Positions 8,061 to 17,457 of a DNA stretch of 64,000 nt are shown here, piece after piece. Source of the stretch: WYZ-LMO2 sp038731605 (GTDB taxonomy: Archaea; Halobacteriota; Archaeoglobi; Archaeoglobales; Archaeoglobaceae); the NCBI GenBank assembly GCA_038731605.1, contig JAVYQP010000003.1, positions 171,356 to 235,355 of the forward strand, read 5' to 3'. Numbering within the stretch: the stretch's first letter is position 1; each line of letters starts with the position of its first letter. Both the position numbers and the translations under genes were made by a program. The notes below the pieces were generated by a model. That model made no database searches and was not told where the DNA came from. It saw only the letters and a list, made by a program, of their open reading frames with translations.

Positions 8061-8858
8061 ATGGTTCTAACAATTTCCGAGCAAGGGGGCGTTAAAGTCG
8101 TGAAATGTGGAAACGAGGTCGGTGGCAAAGTTCTCTACTGGGTTTACTTCTTCTCCTACGGTGACATCCTCTTCGACTCAGGTTGCCCGCACACTGCGAA
8201 GGAGGTTTTCTCTGCGTTCAAGGAAAAAAGAGCTGTGCTACTGACGCATTACCACGAAGATCACATCGGTGGAGCGATCGAACTCCAAAAAGCTATGCCA
8301 ATCTACGCTCCACAAAAATCGATCGAAATTCTCAGAAATCCACCCGAAATTCCACAGTATCGAAAAATAGTCTGGGGACAACCGAGTGCGGTGGAGGCGA
8401 ACGAGCTTGAGGAGATCGTCAAGATCGGAAGCCTTGAGATCGAAGTCATCGATACCCCTGGGCACAGCTTCGACCACGTTTCGTTTTTAGTGGACAAGAA
8501 GCTCTTCTGCGGGGATCTCGTTATCACGAGAGGGCAAATCGTTTGCATGCGAGAGGAGAGATTGCTCGAGACGATAAAGTCATTGAAAAAAGTCCTTAGC
8601 TACGATTTCGACTTCGCATTCTCGGGAGTTGGAGCCTTTCCAAGGGAGAAGGTCGAAGATTACCTAAACTACCTCGAGGAGCTTAGAGAGAAGACCTTGA
8701 ACCTGTGGAGAGCTGGAAAGACGATTGACGAGATCGTAGCAGAGGTCTTTCCAAACCCGAATGAGAAAGCCTTGATGATGGAGCTCGTGAGCGAAAAGGA
8801 GTGGGCAAGGGAGAACATGGTTAAATCCTTGCTCGAAGATGTTCGGGGGAACACTTAA
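8061..8858 (+). CDS. Metallo-beta-lactamase fold hydrolase
   Basis: The 265 residues show the MBL fold with zinc ligands: HYHEDHIGG (HxHxDH), IDTPGHSFDH, and the GDLV aspartate region. The C-terminal third (about 195-265) is a helical extension of the type found in LACTB2/RNase Z-like hydrolases. A TATA box (TCTATAAA, 8033-8040) lies 26 nt before the ATG, so the transcript is probably leaderless. It is followed after 23 nt by the DUF166 gene. Substrate unknown; esters, thioesters or nucleic acid are all possible. Confidence 0.87.
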   Translation: MVLTISEQGGVKVVKCGNEVGGKVLYWVYFFSYGDILFDSGCPHTAKEVFSAFKEKRAVLLTHYHEDHIGGAIELQKAMPIYAPQKSIEILRNPPEIPQYRKIVWGQPSAVEANELEEIVKIGSLEIEVIDTPGHSFDHVSFLVDKKLFCGDLVITRGQIVCMREERLLETIKSLKKVLSYDFDFAFSGVGAFPREKVEDYLNYLEELREKTLNLWRAGKTIDEIVAEVFPNPNEKALMMELVSEKEWARENMVKSLLEDVRGNT

Positions 8859-8881
8859 AATCTAAGCCAACCACTAAGGAC

Positions 8882-9709
8882 ATGTTCGAATCCGATCTCA
8901 GGATCGTTGTATTCCACTACGGCTTTTTCGGTGAGAGGTTCATCGCAAATCTGATGAACTACCCAAACTCCTGCCCGAGTTACGGAGCGTGCGGAATAAA
9001 CCTGTGCACTCAGTGCAAGGAGAAGTTATACAGCTTCTCGAAGAACATAATCGCAAGCTACTCGATGGTCGATCCAAAGACTTTGCCGAGCTTCATCGAA
9101 AATGCGGAGGATTTCTTGCCGAAGTTCATTCCAGAATGCGATGTTGCGATTGCGATAAACCTGCACGCAGACATCTTATCTGCTTTACCAAGCAAGCTCG
9201 AGGGAAAAGCTTCGGCGCTGATTGTTCCTGTTGAAGAACCAAGGTGGTGCACGCCGGGACTTGCAAAGCAGATCGAAGAGAAGTGCGAAAGCCTCGGAAT
9301 CGAATTCCTCGCTCCGAAGCCCTTTTGCAACATGAGGAAAACTGGAAAAAGAATCATAGACAAGTTTATCGAGGAGTTCCGCATTGGATACCCAGAGTTC
9401 GAGATCGAGATCGTGAACGGAAGGGGAAACGTTCGAATCCTTCGCTCTCAGCCGTGTGGAGCTGCTTGGTTCATAGGTGTAAAGCTGAGAGGTTTCGATT
9501 TCTCGGAATACACGATGCGTGAGCTTTGGAATCTGATCAGCGAAGCGCATCACAGCTATCCATGCACTGCGAGCATGGAGCGAGACGTGGAATACAACGA
9601 AACGCTTTTGCACGTCGCTGGATATATTGCAAGGCATGCAGTCGACAAAGCGCTTCGCTACGAGGGTGATGAAGAGATTCCGGAACACTTGAAGAAGATC
9701 GTTTTTTAA
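8882..9709 (+). CDS. DUF166-family protein
   Basis: The 275 residues match the archaeal DUF166 family: an N-terminal LRIVVFHYGFFGERFIANL, the Cys-rich CPSYGACGINLCTQC, a central EPRWCTPGLAKQIEE, and a C-terminal QPCGAAWFIGVKL with SYPCTASMERD. The many conserved cysteines suggest a bound metal or iron-sulfur cluster. Some databases label this family thymidylate-synthase-like, but no function is established. A TATA-like CTTAAAAT (8852-8859) inside the preceding gene sits 26 nt upstream of the ATG, so it can be expressed on its own. Confidence 0.8.
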   Translation: MFESDLRIVVFHYGFFGERFIANLMNYPNSCPSYGACGINLCTQCKEKLYSFSKNIIASYSMVDPKTLPSFIENAEDFLPKFIPECDVAIAINLHADILSALPSKLEGKASALIVPVEEPRWCTPGLAKQIEEKCESLGIEFLAPKPFCNMRKTGKRIIDKFIEEFRIGYPEFEIEIVNGRGNVRILRSQPCGAAWFIGVKLRGFDFSEYTMRELWNLISEAHHSYPCTASMERDVEYNETLLHVAGYIARHAVDKALRYEGDEEIPEHLKKIVF

Positions 9710-9779
9710 AGCTTAAGTTTAATTTCCCTTTCTTGACCGAACCCGGCAGAGGAACAGAAAAAATAGAAAAATTTTGAGT

Positions 9780-12700
9780 TTACTGCCTTCTCCTCAGTAG
9801 ATAAGCGATTGCAAGCAGTCCAGCGATTGCAAAGATTGCCTCAAATCCTGGAATGAGTGGTTTCGGTGTTGGCGTAGGCGTTGCTGTAGGAGTTGCGGTC
9901 GGAGTTGGCGTTGTGGGCGTTGGTGTTGTTGGTGTAGGCGTTGTTGGCTTAACAGCTAAGGCGAAGTAGCTGAATCCAGGAGTTTCTGCTAAGAAGTGGT
10001 AGAACCCATCCTTTTCTCCTAAGAACTTTGTTGGTATCTCAACCCATCTGCCATCGACAAGCCTCAGAGCTACGACGCTCTTCGGATCTATGCCCTTAAG
10101 AGCTTCAACTGGAACTGCAAACTCTATCTCCCCGCTAACGCTCGTTGCTTTGCTCATGTCTAAGTTTATTTCGAAGATTGCTACCGCAACTGCCTCTATC
10201 CTTGGAACTCCCGGTGGGAGTTCTGTGTATCTCTTGATATTTATCTTCACATCTGTGCTCTCGGCTGGGATCAGGGTTATTGAGGCTATGTATATCACGT
10301 CCTTGCCTATGTAAGCGGTCTCCGGAACTGCGTAGACGTTCCTCTCCCCAGCCTTGAGAACGATGTACTGCGTTGTCAACGATATGAATTTCTCCTCTGT
10401 CCTAACTCCTCCTCCAACACCGCCTCCACCTGCTGGTGGTCTGGGCGTTGGGGTTGCTGTCGGGGTTGGGAGATACTCTTCTTTCAGATATGCCCACATT
10501 CCATCTCTGTCGTCCCATGCATTTACATGCTTCGTAACCCAGCCGATAGATGCGGGGATAACGTATTGCAGTCCACCCATCCACGCATGTCCGCCATTAC
10601 CGACTTCAAAGTAAACAACTTTAACTCCATTCTTGCATCCTGTGTAGACGTATCTCGTGACATTTGTGTTTGGATCGTTCGGGCTGTTTGGCCAGAACTT
10701 TGTTTCTGGAGTTGAGTTGCAGTTCCACGCTTGAACAAGCAGTTTAGTTGCATTTCTTGCATTGAGGTGCTCGTATATCGGATTTCCTAGGATACGTTCA
10801 CCCGTTCCAGCACTAATAACGACTGTCATTGGCCTTGGTGGAAGTGTTCCGTTCGTAAGCTCACTTGCAAGAATCCGTGAACCGCTGACAATTCCTACCG
10901 CTGCGATTTTGTCGGAGAGATCGTAGAGCACATAAGTGGTCATAATTCCGCCCATCGAAATTCCTGTCGCGTAAATTCTGCTCTTGTCTATGTTGAAACT
11001 TGCCTGCATATCTTCGATTATCTTCGCGACGAATGGGACGTCTCTCGTTCTATTCCATGTCCAGCCGTAGCCGTCGGGAGTTACAAGTATGAAACCATAC
11101 TTTTCTGCAAAGTCGTCAACGGCGAGCATCTGTGCTAAGCCTAACGAACCGCCGCCATGGAAAACGAGGACCAGTGGTGCTGGCTTATCCGGACTGTAGG
11201 AAGTGGGCACGTAGTAGTAGTAAGTTCTGTCCAACCCTCCAAAGCTGATCGTTACCTTCTCATATTTTCCAGGCTGGTTGAATAGAGTCCTATCGCTTAT
11301 GTTTAGCGGTCTTCCGTCTGGATATATTCCCGCGTTTGGCCAGTAGATTGGCAAGAGTGGTGTTGCTACCGTGACATTTGTTCTTACGGTTACTTCACCT
11401 GGGCAAACAGCTGGAATTACAGCTTTACCCGTCGCTATATAAGACGGAGCAAATGCCGATGCAGTTGGTGTGTAGGTAAACTGTGTGAATTCTGGGTCGG
11501 TTATACTAAGCCATTGTACGTTTACCGCTACAACACTTCCATCAGGGAGGGTAACATTTGCTGTTTTTGGTAACATACCAAGCACGACATCGTAGGGTGT
11601 CAACCAGTTATTGACCGTAACAGGAGCTGCATCAACGCGACACACGCCAATGCTTCGAGGTATAGTATTGTTCGCTTCAGAAACGGGGAAGCCATAGAGC
11701 TCAACTACGGAGCCAAAAGGCAACAGTGTTCCGAGAGCTGGAACAAGCAGACCATCGACGGTTACGTTCAACTGCTCAGTCCCCGCAGTCGTTGGAGTCC
11801 AAGTGAAGTTGAAGGTCACGTTTGAGTTTGCGGAAAGCGTTAGAACTTGGTAGCCAAGTATTGCGGTTCTGTTCGATAGGATTACGAAGAACGGATCTGG
11901 TGTTGCATTGCTACCAATGTTGCTAACTCTCACGGTTATATTGTAAGTATTACCAACTATAGCACTGGTTGGAGCACTCAGAAGTTCAACTCTGAGATCT
12001 CTAATTCCATCATCCTTCCTATCAACGCAGTTTCCATTGAGGACATCATTGATCCACTGCACGAGAGTATAGCCGTCGATGTGCAAGTTGTAGAATCTAT
12101 CTCCTCCTGGGTAGTTGTAACCACCCGCAAATGCCGTGTGATAGGTGGAGAGCGGTAGATAGTAGCAGAATCTCGTGCTGAAGTTAGCCTTTACACTTTC
12201 GATAGCGCTCAAAAGTCTTGCTTGGTAATCGGCAAAGCTGTAACCCTGGAAATAAGGCCCGATTATGAAGTCCCATTGGTCTTCGAAGAGAGCATAGATG
12301 CAATTTCCACAACCTCCCGCTGATCCATTCAATGCCCAGTTGAGGAACTTAATCGTGTCCGTGTTTGTAAAGTAGGGCAAAGATTGTTGCGGATAGTTCT
12401 GCAAAGATCCCCATTTCTCTGCTGTCACCGCAGGCTGTAGAGGGCTCGTTACATTTGGCGCTGTTCCTGGACCAGCGTCATTTATTGCAATTATGCCTTT
12501 GTTGAAGATCTCTGAAGCTCTATAGAAGTGTAGAATTGTGCCAAAGCCTCCTGCAGACGTGCCTGTGACCACAACTTTGTCAAAATTGCCACTTGCATTG
12601 ATCCAGCGCATTGCTACGATTGCATTGACGTAGCCAACATGGTAAATTGTCTTGCTCTCCGCTGGATTGCTTGTATTGTAGTATTTCACAACCCTGTTGC

Positions 12701-13532
12701 CCATGTGGATGTCTCCAGTGCCATAAGGAACGAAAACAATTGTCCAATTGCGGAATGGGTTCAACGGATTCTTTACATCAAAGATCCCCCTAACGTATGT
12801 GCTCTTTAAAGGTCTTGTTCCTGTATCGAACGCTGGCTCAAGAGTTGTAACTGTGCTATTTGGTCCACCACAGGTTCCAAAGCTTGAACAAGCTCCACCG
12901 CCCTCAAGGTAGATCAGGAGTTTGTTCTCGCTTCCTTTTCTAACCATTATGAACGTGTTTCCTCCAACACCATTCTTGCAGTCGCTCGGAAGGTCGACTT
13001 TTGTCCAGTTTATTCCATCGCTTGGGTCGTCTACGGGGAGGGAGGAAAAGCTCGGCATCCCTGCAACGCTAATCGCAAATGGATCTCTCCATGTCGGGTA
13101 AAGAACTTCGTAGTCTAGGATTGTAATCATAACTTTTTCTGGTAAAGCCACGGTGCTACCGTTAACGGCTGAGCTAATAGGGGTTATATTTGTAGTCGTT
13201 GCAACTCCTACCGCTTTAAAGCTAAGGCTCGCTATTTTTGTCTTTCCAGAAACACTACCTCCGAAACCGATAAATGCCACATAATTTGCCCCTGTTTTGA
13301 ACTGCTCCTCTTCAAATACGCCGTAGTTCACTCTGTCGATCAAGCTCAATTTTGTTGGTTCATAGCTTAGATTGAAAAGAGCTGATGTCACATCGGTTCC
13401 ATTAACGTAGATGTCAAGTTTCACTACATCTCCCTTTGGCATCACGGTCTTATTCGCCTCAATTGTTATCTCGGCTCCTGAAACTGCTACGATGCTCAAG
13501 ATCAGCAAAGCAAAAATTTTAAGGGCTTTCAT
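9780..13532 (-). CDS. PGF-CTERM cell-surface scaffold: cohesin plus two esterase domains
   Basis: This 1250-residue secreted protein is modular. Signal peptide, residues 1-20. Cohesin-like domain, about 22-142 (GDVVKLDIYVNGTDV, ALFNLSYEPTKLSLID). Pectinacetylesterase/NOTUM-like domain, about 150-505 (LEGGGAC 209-215; nucleophile S326 in GTSAGGFG; H465). CARDB-type beta domain, about 513-594. Beta-rich region, about 600-730, resembling an Ig-like fold. PHB-depolymerase/LpqC-like esterase, about 755-1020 (HGGG, S859 in GISMGG, H981 in NGGHAW). PGF-pre-PGF domain, about 1045-1196. Thr/Pro linker, then PGF-CTERM: PGF at 1228-1230, hydrophobic span, RRRQ. An archaeosortase would anchor it to surface lipid. 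It starts 11 nt after the dockerin gene. Confidence 0.85.
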   Translation of the reverse strand: MKALKIFALLILSIVAVSGAEITIEANKTVMPKGDVVKLDIYVNGTDVTSALFNLSYEPTKLSLIDRVNYGVFEEEQFKTGANYVAFIGFGGSVSGKTKIASLSFKAVGVATTTNITPISSAVNGSTVALPEKVMITILDYEVLYPTWRDPFAISVAGMPSFSSLPVDDPSDGINWTKVDLPSDCKNGVGGNTFIMVRKGSENKLLIYLEGGGACSSFGTCGGPNSTVTTLEPAFDTGTRPLKSTYVRGIFDVKNPLNPFRNWTIVFVPYGTGDIHMGNRVVKYYNTSNPAESKTIYHVGYVNAIVAMRWINASGNFDKVVVTGTSAGGFGTILHFYRASEIFNKGIIAINDAGPGTAPNVTSPLQPAVTAEKWGSLQNYPQQSLPYFTNTDTIKFLNWALNGSAGGCGNCIYALFEDQWDFIIGPYFQGYSFADYQARLLSAIESVKANFSTRFCYYLPLSTYHTAFAGGYNYPGGDRFYNLHIDGYTLVQWINDVLNGNCVDRKDDGIRDLRVELLSAPTSAIVGNTYNITVRVSNIGSNATPDPFFVILSNRTAILGYQVLTLSANSNVTFNFTWTPTTAGTEQLNVTVDGLLVPALGTLLPFGSVVELYGFPVSEANNTIPRSIGVCRVDAAPVTVNNWLTPYDVVLGMLPKTANVTLPDGSVVAVNVQWLSITDPEFTQFTYTPTASAFAPSYIATGKAVIPAVCPGEVTVRTNVTVATPLLPIYWPNAGIYPDGRPLNISDRTLFNQPGKYEKVTISFGGLDRTYYYYVPTSYSPDKPAPLVLVFHGGGSLGLAQMLAVDDFAEKYGFILVTPDGYGWTWNRTRDVPFVAKIIEDMQASFNIDKSRIYATGISMGGIMTTYVLYDLSDKIAAVGIVSGSRILASELTNGTLPPRPMTVVISAGTGERILGNPIYEHLNARNATKLLVQAWNCNSTPETKFWPNSPNDPNTNVTRYVYTGCKNGVKVVYFEVGNGGHAWMGGLQYVIPASIGWVTKHVNAWDDRDGMWAYLKEEYLPTPTATPTPRPPAGGGGVGGGVRTEEKFISLTTQYIVLKAGERNVYAVPETAYIGKDVIYIASITLIPAESTDVKINIKRYTELPPGVPRIEAVAVAIFEINLDMSKATSVSGEIEFAVPVEALKGIDPKSVVALRLVDGRWVEIPTKFLGEKDGFYHFLAETPGFSYFALAVKPTTPTPTTPTPTTPTPTATPTATPTPTPKPLIPGFEAIFAIAGLLAIAYLLRRRQ
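12568..12665. repeat. 98-bp perfect direct repeat, copy 1 (esterase domain)
   Basis: This segment is identical to 15333-15430 over 98 bp and codes for the stretch ESKTIYHVGYVNAIVAMRW and the following 13 residues in both pectinacetylesterase-like domains. A second shared block of about 23 bp (ATTGTGCCAAAGCCTCCTGC and AGA) lies just to its left in both copies, separated by a divergent stretch. The flanking domains differ strongly at the base level, so this is a local recent homogenisation. Confidence 0.97.
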
Positions 13533-13543
13533 TTCCCACCACC

Positions 13544-16500
13544 TCAGCTACCTATCCACTTTACCATAACTTTTGTCAAGTTCTCTTGACTCAAGAGTCC
13601 ATCATTGTAGTCCTTTAGAGCTGTGATGAACTCGGCGTCCCCTATTTTATTATCACTGTCACTGTCATAGTCTTCCCAGAGATACCAGCTTCCATCTTCG
13701 ATTCCAAGCATCCAGTTTAGAAGTGGCTCATTTACATCCTTCCTTATGAATGGTCCATTGTAAACATCGAGATGTCCATAGCCCTGAAGCAGAACGCACG
13801 TGAAGTCATCGCTTCCGGTGGGATTCACACAACGTGCACCAAGATTGTATGCCCACTGGCTGATGAATGAGATCACGGGAACAGTTATCTCGCTGTAATG
13901 ATCATCGAAGTCGAATGGCAAGTAGGGACAATTCTGCCAGTCTAAATAGGCAGCCCTGTCCAAATTGAGTCTATTAGACCAGAATGGGTCAAATGATGCC
14001 ATAACTGCAAAGTAAACGTGCGGGATCATTATTGCCCACGGGTAGCTGAATGGGTTTGCTGCGCCAGGGGCAACATACCATGTGGACAGCTGAGAGAGTA
14101 GTGTTATGTTCTTTGTCGGAGAAGGATTCAGTATTGCATCAACCCATATGTGCCAGTTGTTTGGTCCGCCATTTGATGGGACGTGGTATGGAATCGCTCC
14201 GCTCTTCATCGCAGTTAGATTCGCAGGCAAGTTGTAACTGTTCGTTCTTGTTCCGACCCTCGCCATACCATCGAGTAGGATTAGACCCTTTAGATCTTCT
14301 TGGAACAGAGTTGCATAGTTCTGTGCTGCACTCCCACCAAAGCTTTCTCCAGCGAGGTAGATCTTTTCTTTGCCTGAAATTTGTTTTATCTTTTCCACAG
14401 CTGTCTTGATATCCCAGACCCAGTTCACCCAGCCCCACTCATACATGAACGAGAAATTCGTCGTGGCATTTGGCACGAAGTGTGTCCTATAATCAATTGT
14501 GTAAACGTCAAATCCACGATTTGCAAGGAATGGCACGAGAGCATATTCCTCATTTACATCGATCCAACCATTGTCATTCCAAGACAGATTAGCTAGTTGT
14601 TCTCCGCTTGACCAAGTTCCTGGTAATATTAGGATTACAGGCTTATCACCGCTAATACTTTCATTCACAACTCTATGGATTGCGATCTTGTCGTAGCTTC
14701 CATAAGGCGGTCGATCGACTATCCAGACGTATCTCTTGAGATCTGTTCCCCTAACTGTTTTTTCTATTGGACCACTCCAATTTTCTTGCACAACATCTTT
14801 GCCACTTCCAGCAAGCAAATCGTTGACCCACTGATAGAAGTAATAACCGCTGACGTTAAGATTGTAGAATCTGTCCACCGCATAGCATTGTGGGAAGCCA
14901 TAACAGCTTGGAAGAACCATGTGCATCGAGTCAAGCACGAAGTATCTGAAGAACTTATTCTTCTGAGCCATCTTAATCTCATTACTTAAACTCGCCAACT
15001 GAGCTCTGAAGTCCGTGGGATTTGCTCTAAGTGTTGCGATAATAAAGTCGTATTGATCTTCATAGAGACCATAAATACAACCATCGCATCTCGGCAAGGA
15101 GTAGTCGAGGAAGTGTAGTAAGTCCCTATCGTTGAAGTAGCTGATCGAGTCAGCTGGGAAGTTCTGCAAAGAGCCCCATCTCGTTGTTGTAACAGCCCAG
15201 TTGAATGGATTTGTCTCATTTACTCTTATCCCCGGACCAGCGTCATTAATCACAGTCACGGGTTTTCCAAAGATCTCATAAGCCTTGTAGTGGTGTAAGA
15301 TTGTGCCAAAGCCTCCTGCAGAGGATCCAGCAACCACAACTTTGTCAAAATTGCCACTTGCATTGATCCAGCGCATTGCTACGATTGCATTGACGTAGCC
15401 AACATGGTAAATTGTCTTGCTCTCCGCTGGGTTGTTTGGATTGGTTATATTGTAGTATTTTACGACTCTATTGCCCTGATGGAAGTCTCCAGTGGAGTAT
15501 GGAACAAATACGATTGTCCAATCGCGGAATGGGTTCAATGGGTTGCTGAAGTTGAATATTCCCATATTATAAGTCGCAATAAGTTGTGTGAAGTTCAGGT
15601 CGAGCTTAACTACGGTTCCACCTTCAGTCAAGGGTCTGCAAGTTAGGAAGTCTACACACGCTCCTCCACCTTCTAAGTAGAACAACAGTTTACTTGCGTT
15701 CTCGCCACTGCCTTTTTTCACCATTATAAAACTCTGGTTGCCATTTCCAGTCTTACACGGCTCGGGAAGATCGACCTTGATCCATCCTGAAGCGCTTAAA
15801 CTATTAAAGTCTGGCATCGTGCTTATGTCGATTTTGAATGGATCCGCATAGTAGGGCACGAGGACTTCTGCATCAACTACCGGGATTCCATAAGGCGATA
15901 AAAGCTGGAAAGTCTGGACATAGTCGTTGAACTGTAGTATTACTCGATGTTCTGAGGATTTCCAGTTCGGCACTTTAATTGTTTGCACTCCTCCACCACG
16001 AGCAAAGATTGTGACGTTTATGCTCTGATCTGGAGCGCCAGCTGGGATATAGTAGTCTATACCGGTCTGGAAGGGTTGTGCGTGATACGTGGCGTTGGGT
16101 GGATAAAGCTCATGTTGTTTGTCTAAATTGTTATCGAAGATCCATATCCCAGTTGGACCGTTCAAAGACTTGTTAACGTTGCAGATCCTAGGATCGCAGA
16201 CTGAAAAGTCGTTGATCTTCAGATCATCGACTGCTTTAACGTAAAGCGAATCGTAACCAGTTAGAATCTCTTTGTATCTAATTATAAGCAGATTCGTATG
16301 CTGATCGCTTCTACTAGCGTATTCTGCAATACCTCCAGGCGGGGAGACGAGAAAGCGAATCCAATAATCGCTCCTCAGGAATGGTTCTCTGTAGAAATGC
16401 ATCGTTAAATTGTTAGCCCTTACGAACTCGAATTCGTATCTAACGCCTGGCTTAGCGTTCGAGAACGTCCAGTTACCGTCGGTGATCTGGAGGGTTGCGA

Positions 16501-17236
16501 TTGGTGTATCGCTGATTCTGAATCCATCTTCTCTCAACTCGTAGATATTCAGAATGCCGGTTTCAAGACCATCGTTTGATGGGAAATAAACAATTCTCCC
16601 AGCAAGTGTTATTGGTCCTTTTTCTGGCAGAATATACTTAGTCATGGGTTCTTTGCCCGTTATGAATTTATACATTTCAACGAAGCTCTCTGGAGAAGTC
16701 ATAACTTCAACATGCGTTTGGTTTTGGATGTAAACGTTCGTCGCACCAGTTATGTTTGCATCTGGAGGTCGCAAAGCTGTTGGACGACCGAAAATCGCTA
16801 GGGTCGGAACGTTTGGCGCTGGAACGTTTGCGATGCCATCGACAAGGATAATCTTTGCAACTTTGTCCACGTAGTCAGGATAGAAGAGGGTGTAATTGTA
16901 AACAACTCTCGTGCCAAGTGAATGACCAATGAGCACGGGTTTACCAAGGCTTTCGTTGGTTTGATTAACCAGCTGAGAGAGTCGAGCATGGACTTGCGCT
17001 TGATAAGCAGAGCTCACAGAATATGCGGAGCTGTTGTATTCAAAGACCATTAAGCACTCTACTGGATAGCCGTTGCTTGTGAAACGCATCGCTTGACTTT
17101 CAAACTGTGCCCCCGAACCAGCACCACCATGGACGAAGATAACCGGCGGTGTTTCGCTGGTGCACGAGGGGGCCGCTACTGCTAACTGAACTAGGGCTAG
17201 CACCAATATTAACACTACAAACGATTTCGCTTTCAT
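13544..17236 (-). CDS. Secreted triple hydrolase with C-terminal dockerin-like module
   Basis: This 1230-residue protein starts at the ATG at 17236 (GGTGAG 4 nt upstream; an in-frame upstream start would hide the signal peptide, residues 1-22). Domain 1, about 31-205, is a lipase-like alpha/beta hydrolase (HGGAG; S106 in GHSLGT; H175), followed by a beta-rich part to about 440, together like the Archaeoglobus fulgidus lipase layout. Domain 2, about 465-815, is pectinacetylesterase-like (LEGGGAC; S639 in GSSAGGFG). Domain 3, about 830-1165, is another alpha/beta hydrolase (S965 in GESFGG; H1155). Residues about 1186-1230 form a dockerin-like unit: calcium loop ligands D1191, D1193, D1195, E1202, then a second helix. 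It lacks a surface anchor, consistent with binding the cohesin of the next gene. Confidence 0.85.
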   Translation of the reverse strand: MKAKSFVVLILVLALVQLAVAAPSCTSETPPVIFVHGGAGSGAQFESQAMRFTSNGYPVECLMVFEYNSSAYSVSSAYQAQVHARLSQLVNQTNESLGKPVLIGHSLGTRVVYNYTLFYPDYVDKVAKIILVDGIANVPAPNVPTLAIFGRPTALRPPDANITGATNVYIQNQTHVEVMTSPESFVEMYKFITGKEPMTKYILPEKGPITLAGRIVYFPSNDGLETGILNIYELREDGFRISDTPIATLQITDGNWTFSNAKPGVRYEFEFVRANNLTMHFYREPFLRSDYWIRFLVSPPGGIAEYASRSDQHTNLLIIRYKEILTGYDSLYVKAVDDLKINDFSVCDPRICNVNKSLNGPTGIWIFDNNLDKQHELYPPNATYHAQPFQTGIDYYIPAGAPDQSINVTIFARGGGVQTIKVPNWKSSEHRVILQFNDYVQTFQLLSPYGIPVVDAEVLVPYYADPFKIDISTMPDFNSLSASGWIKVDLPEPCKTGNGNQSFIMVKKGSGENASKLLFYLEGGGACVDFLTCRPLTEGGTVVKLDLNFTQLIATYNMGIFNFSNPLNPFRDWTIVFVPYSTGDFHQGNRVVKYYNITNPNNPAESKTIYHVGYVNAIVAMRWINASGNFDKVVVAGSSAGGFGTILHHYKAYEIFGKPVTVINDAGPGIRVNETNPFNWAVTTTRWGSLQNFPADSISYFNDRDLLHFLDYSLPRCDGCIYGLYEDQYDFIIATLRANPTDFRAQLASLSNEIKMAQKNKFFRYFVLDSMHMVLPSCYGFPQCYAVDRFYNLNVSGYYFYQWVNDLLAGSGKDVVQENWSGPIEKTVRGTDLKRYVWIVDRPPYGSYDKIAIHRVVNESISGDKPVILILPGTWSSGEQLANLSWNDNGWIDVNEEYALVPFLANRGFDVYTIDYRTHFVPNATTNFSFMYEWGWVNWVWDIKTAVEKIKQISGKEKIYLAGESFGGSAAQNYATLFQEDLKGLILLDGMARVGTRTNSYNLPANLTAMKSGAIPYHVPSNGGPNNWHIWVDAILNPSPTKNITLLSQLSTWYVAPGAANPFSYPWAIMIPHVYFAVMASFDPFWSNRLNLDRAAYLDWQNCPYLPFDFDDHYSEITVPVISFISQWAYNLGARCVNPTGSDDFTCVLLQGYGHLDVYNGPFIRKDVNEPLLNWMLGIEDGSWYLWEDYDSDSDNKIGDAEFITALKDYNDGLLSQENLTKVMVKWIGS
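15333..15430. repeat. 98-bp perfect direct repeat, copy 2 (esterase domain)
   Basis: Partner of 12568-12665, same orientation, inside the pectinacetylesterase-like domain of the dockerin-bearing protein (residues about 604-635). Recombination between the two copies would delete 2.76 kb and fuse the two genes in frame. Confidence 0.97.
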
Positions 17237-17265
17237 ATTCTCACCAACTTTCAACATCGAAATTT

Positions 17266-17276
17266 CCAATTATTGG
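17266..17276. promoter_or_regulatory. Palindrome at the predicted start of the dockerin/cohesin transcript
   Basis: CCAATTATTGG is a perfect 11-bp palindrome (odd centre), flanked by TT and AA. A TATA-like TCTTAAATA (minus strand, about 17288-17297) would place initiation near 17268, inside the palindrome. A bound repressor here would block transcription of the two-gene hydrolase operon. No regulator is assigned. Confidence 0.4.
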
Positions 17277-17457
17277 CAATTTCAAAGTATTTAAGATTTT
17301 CCATTTTAAATAACAAAATAATTTTATGTCCAAAATAGAGTTCAAGAAGACTCAAACGGGGGGGCTTTGGAAACAGATGGGATAATTCAGGTGTATAACA
17401 CACGAGTCAGATCACAAAAGCGGAAACGTTTAAAACTTTCTCCATAAAATGTATTTA

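Noticed and set aside
13455..13560. Possible separate promoter between the dockerin and cohesin genes
   Set aside because: Only 11 nt separate the genes and a GGTGGTGG ribosome site serves the second; I see no TATA box at the right distance.
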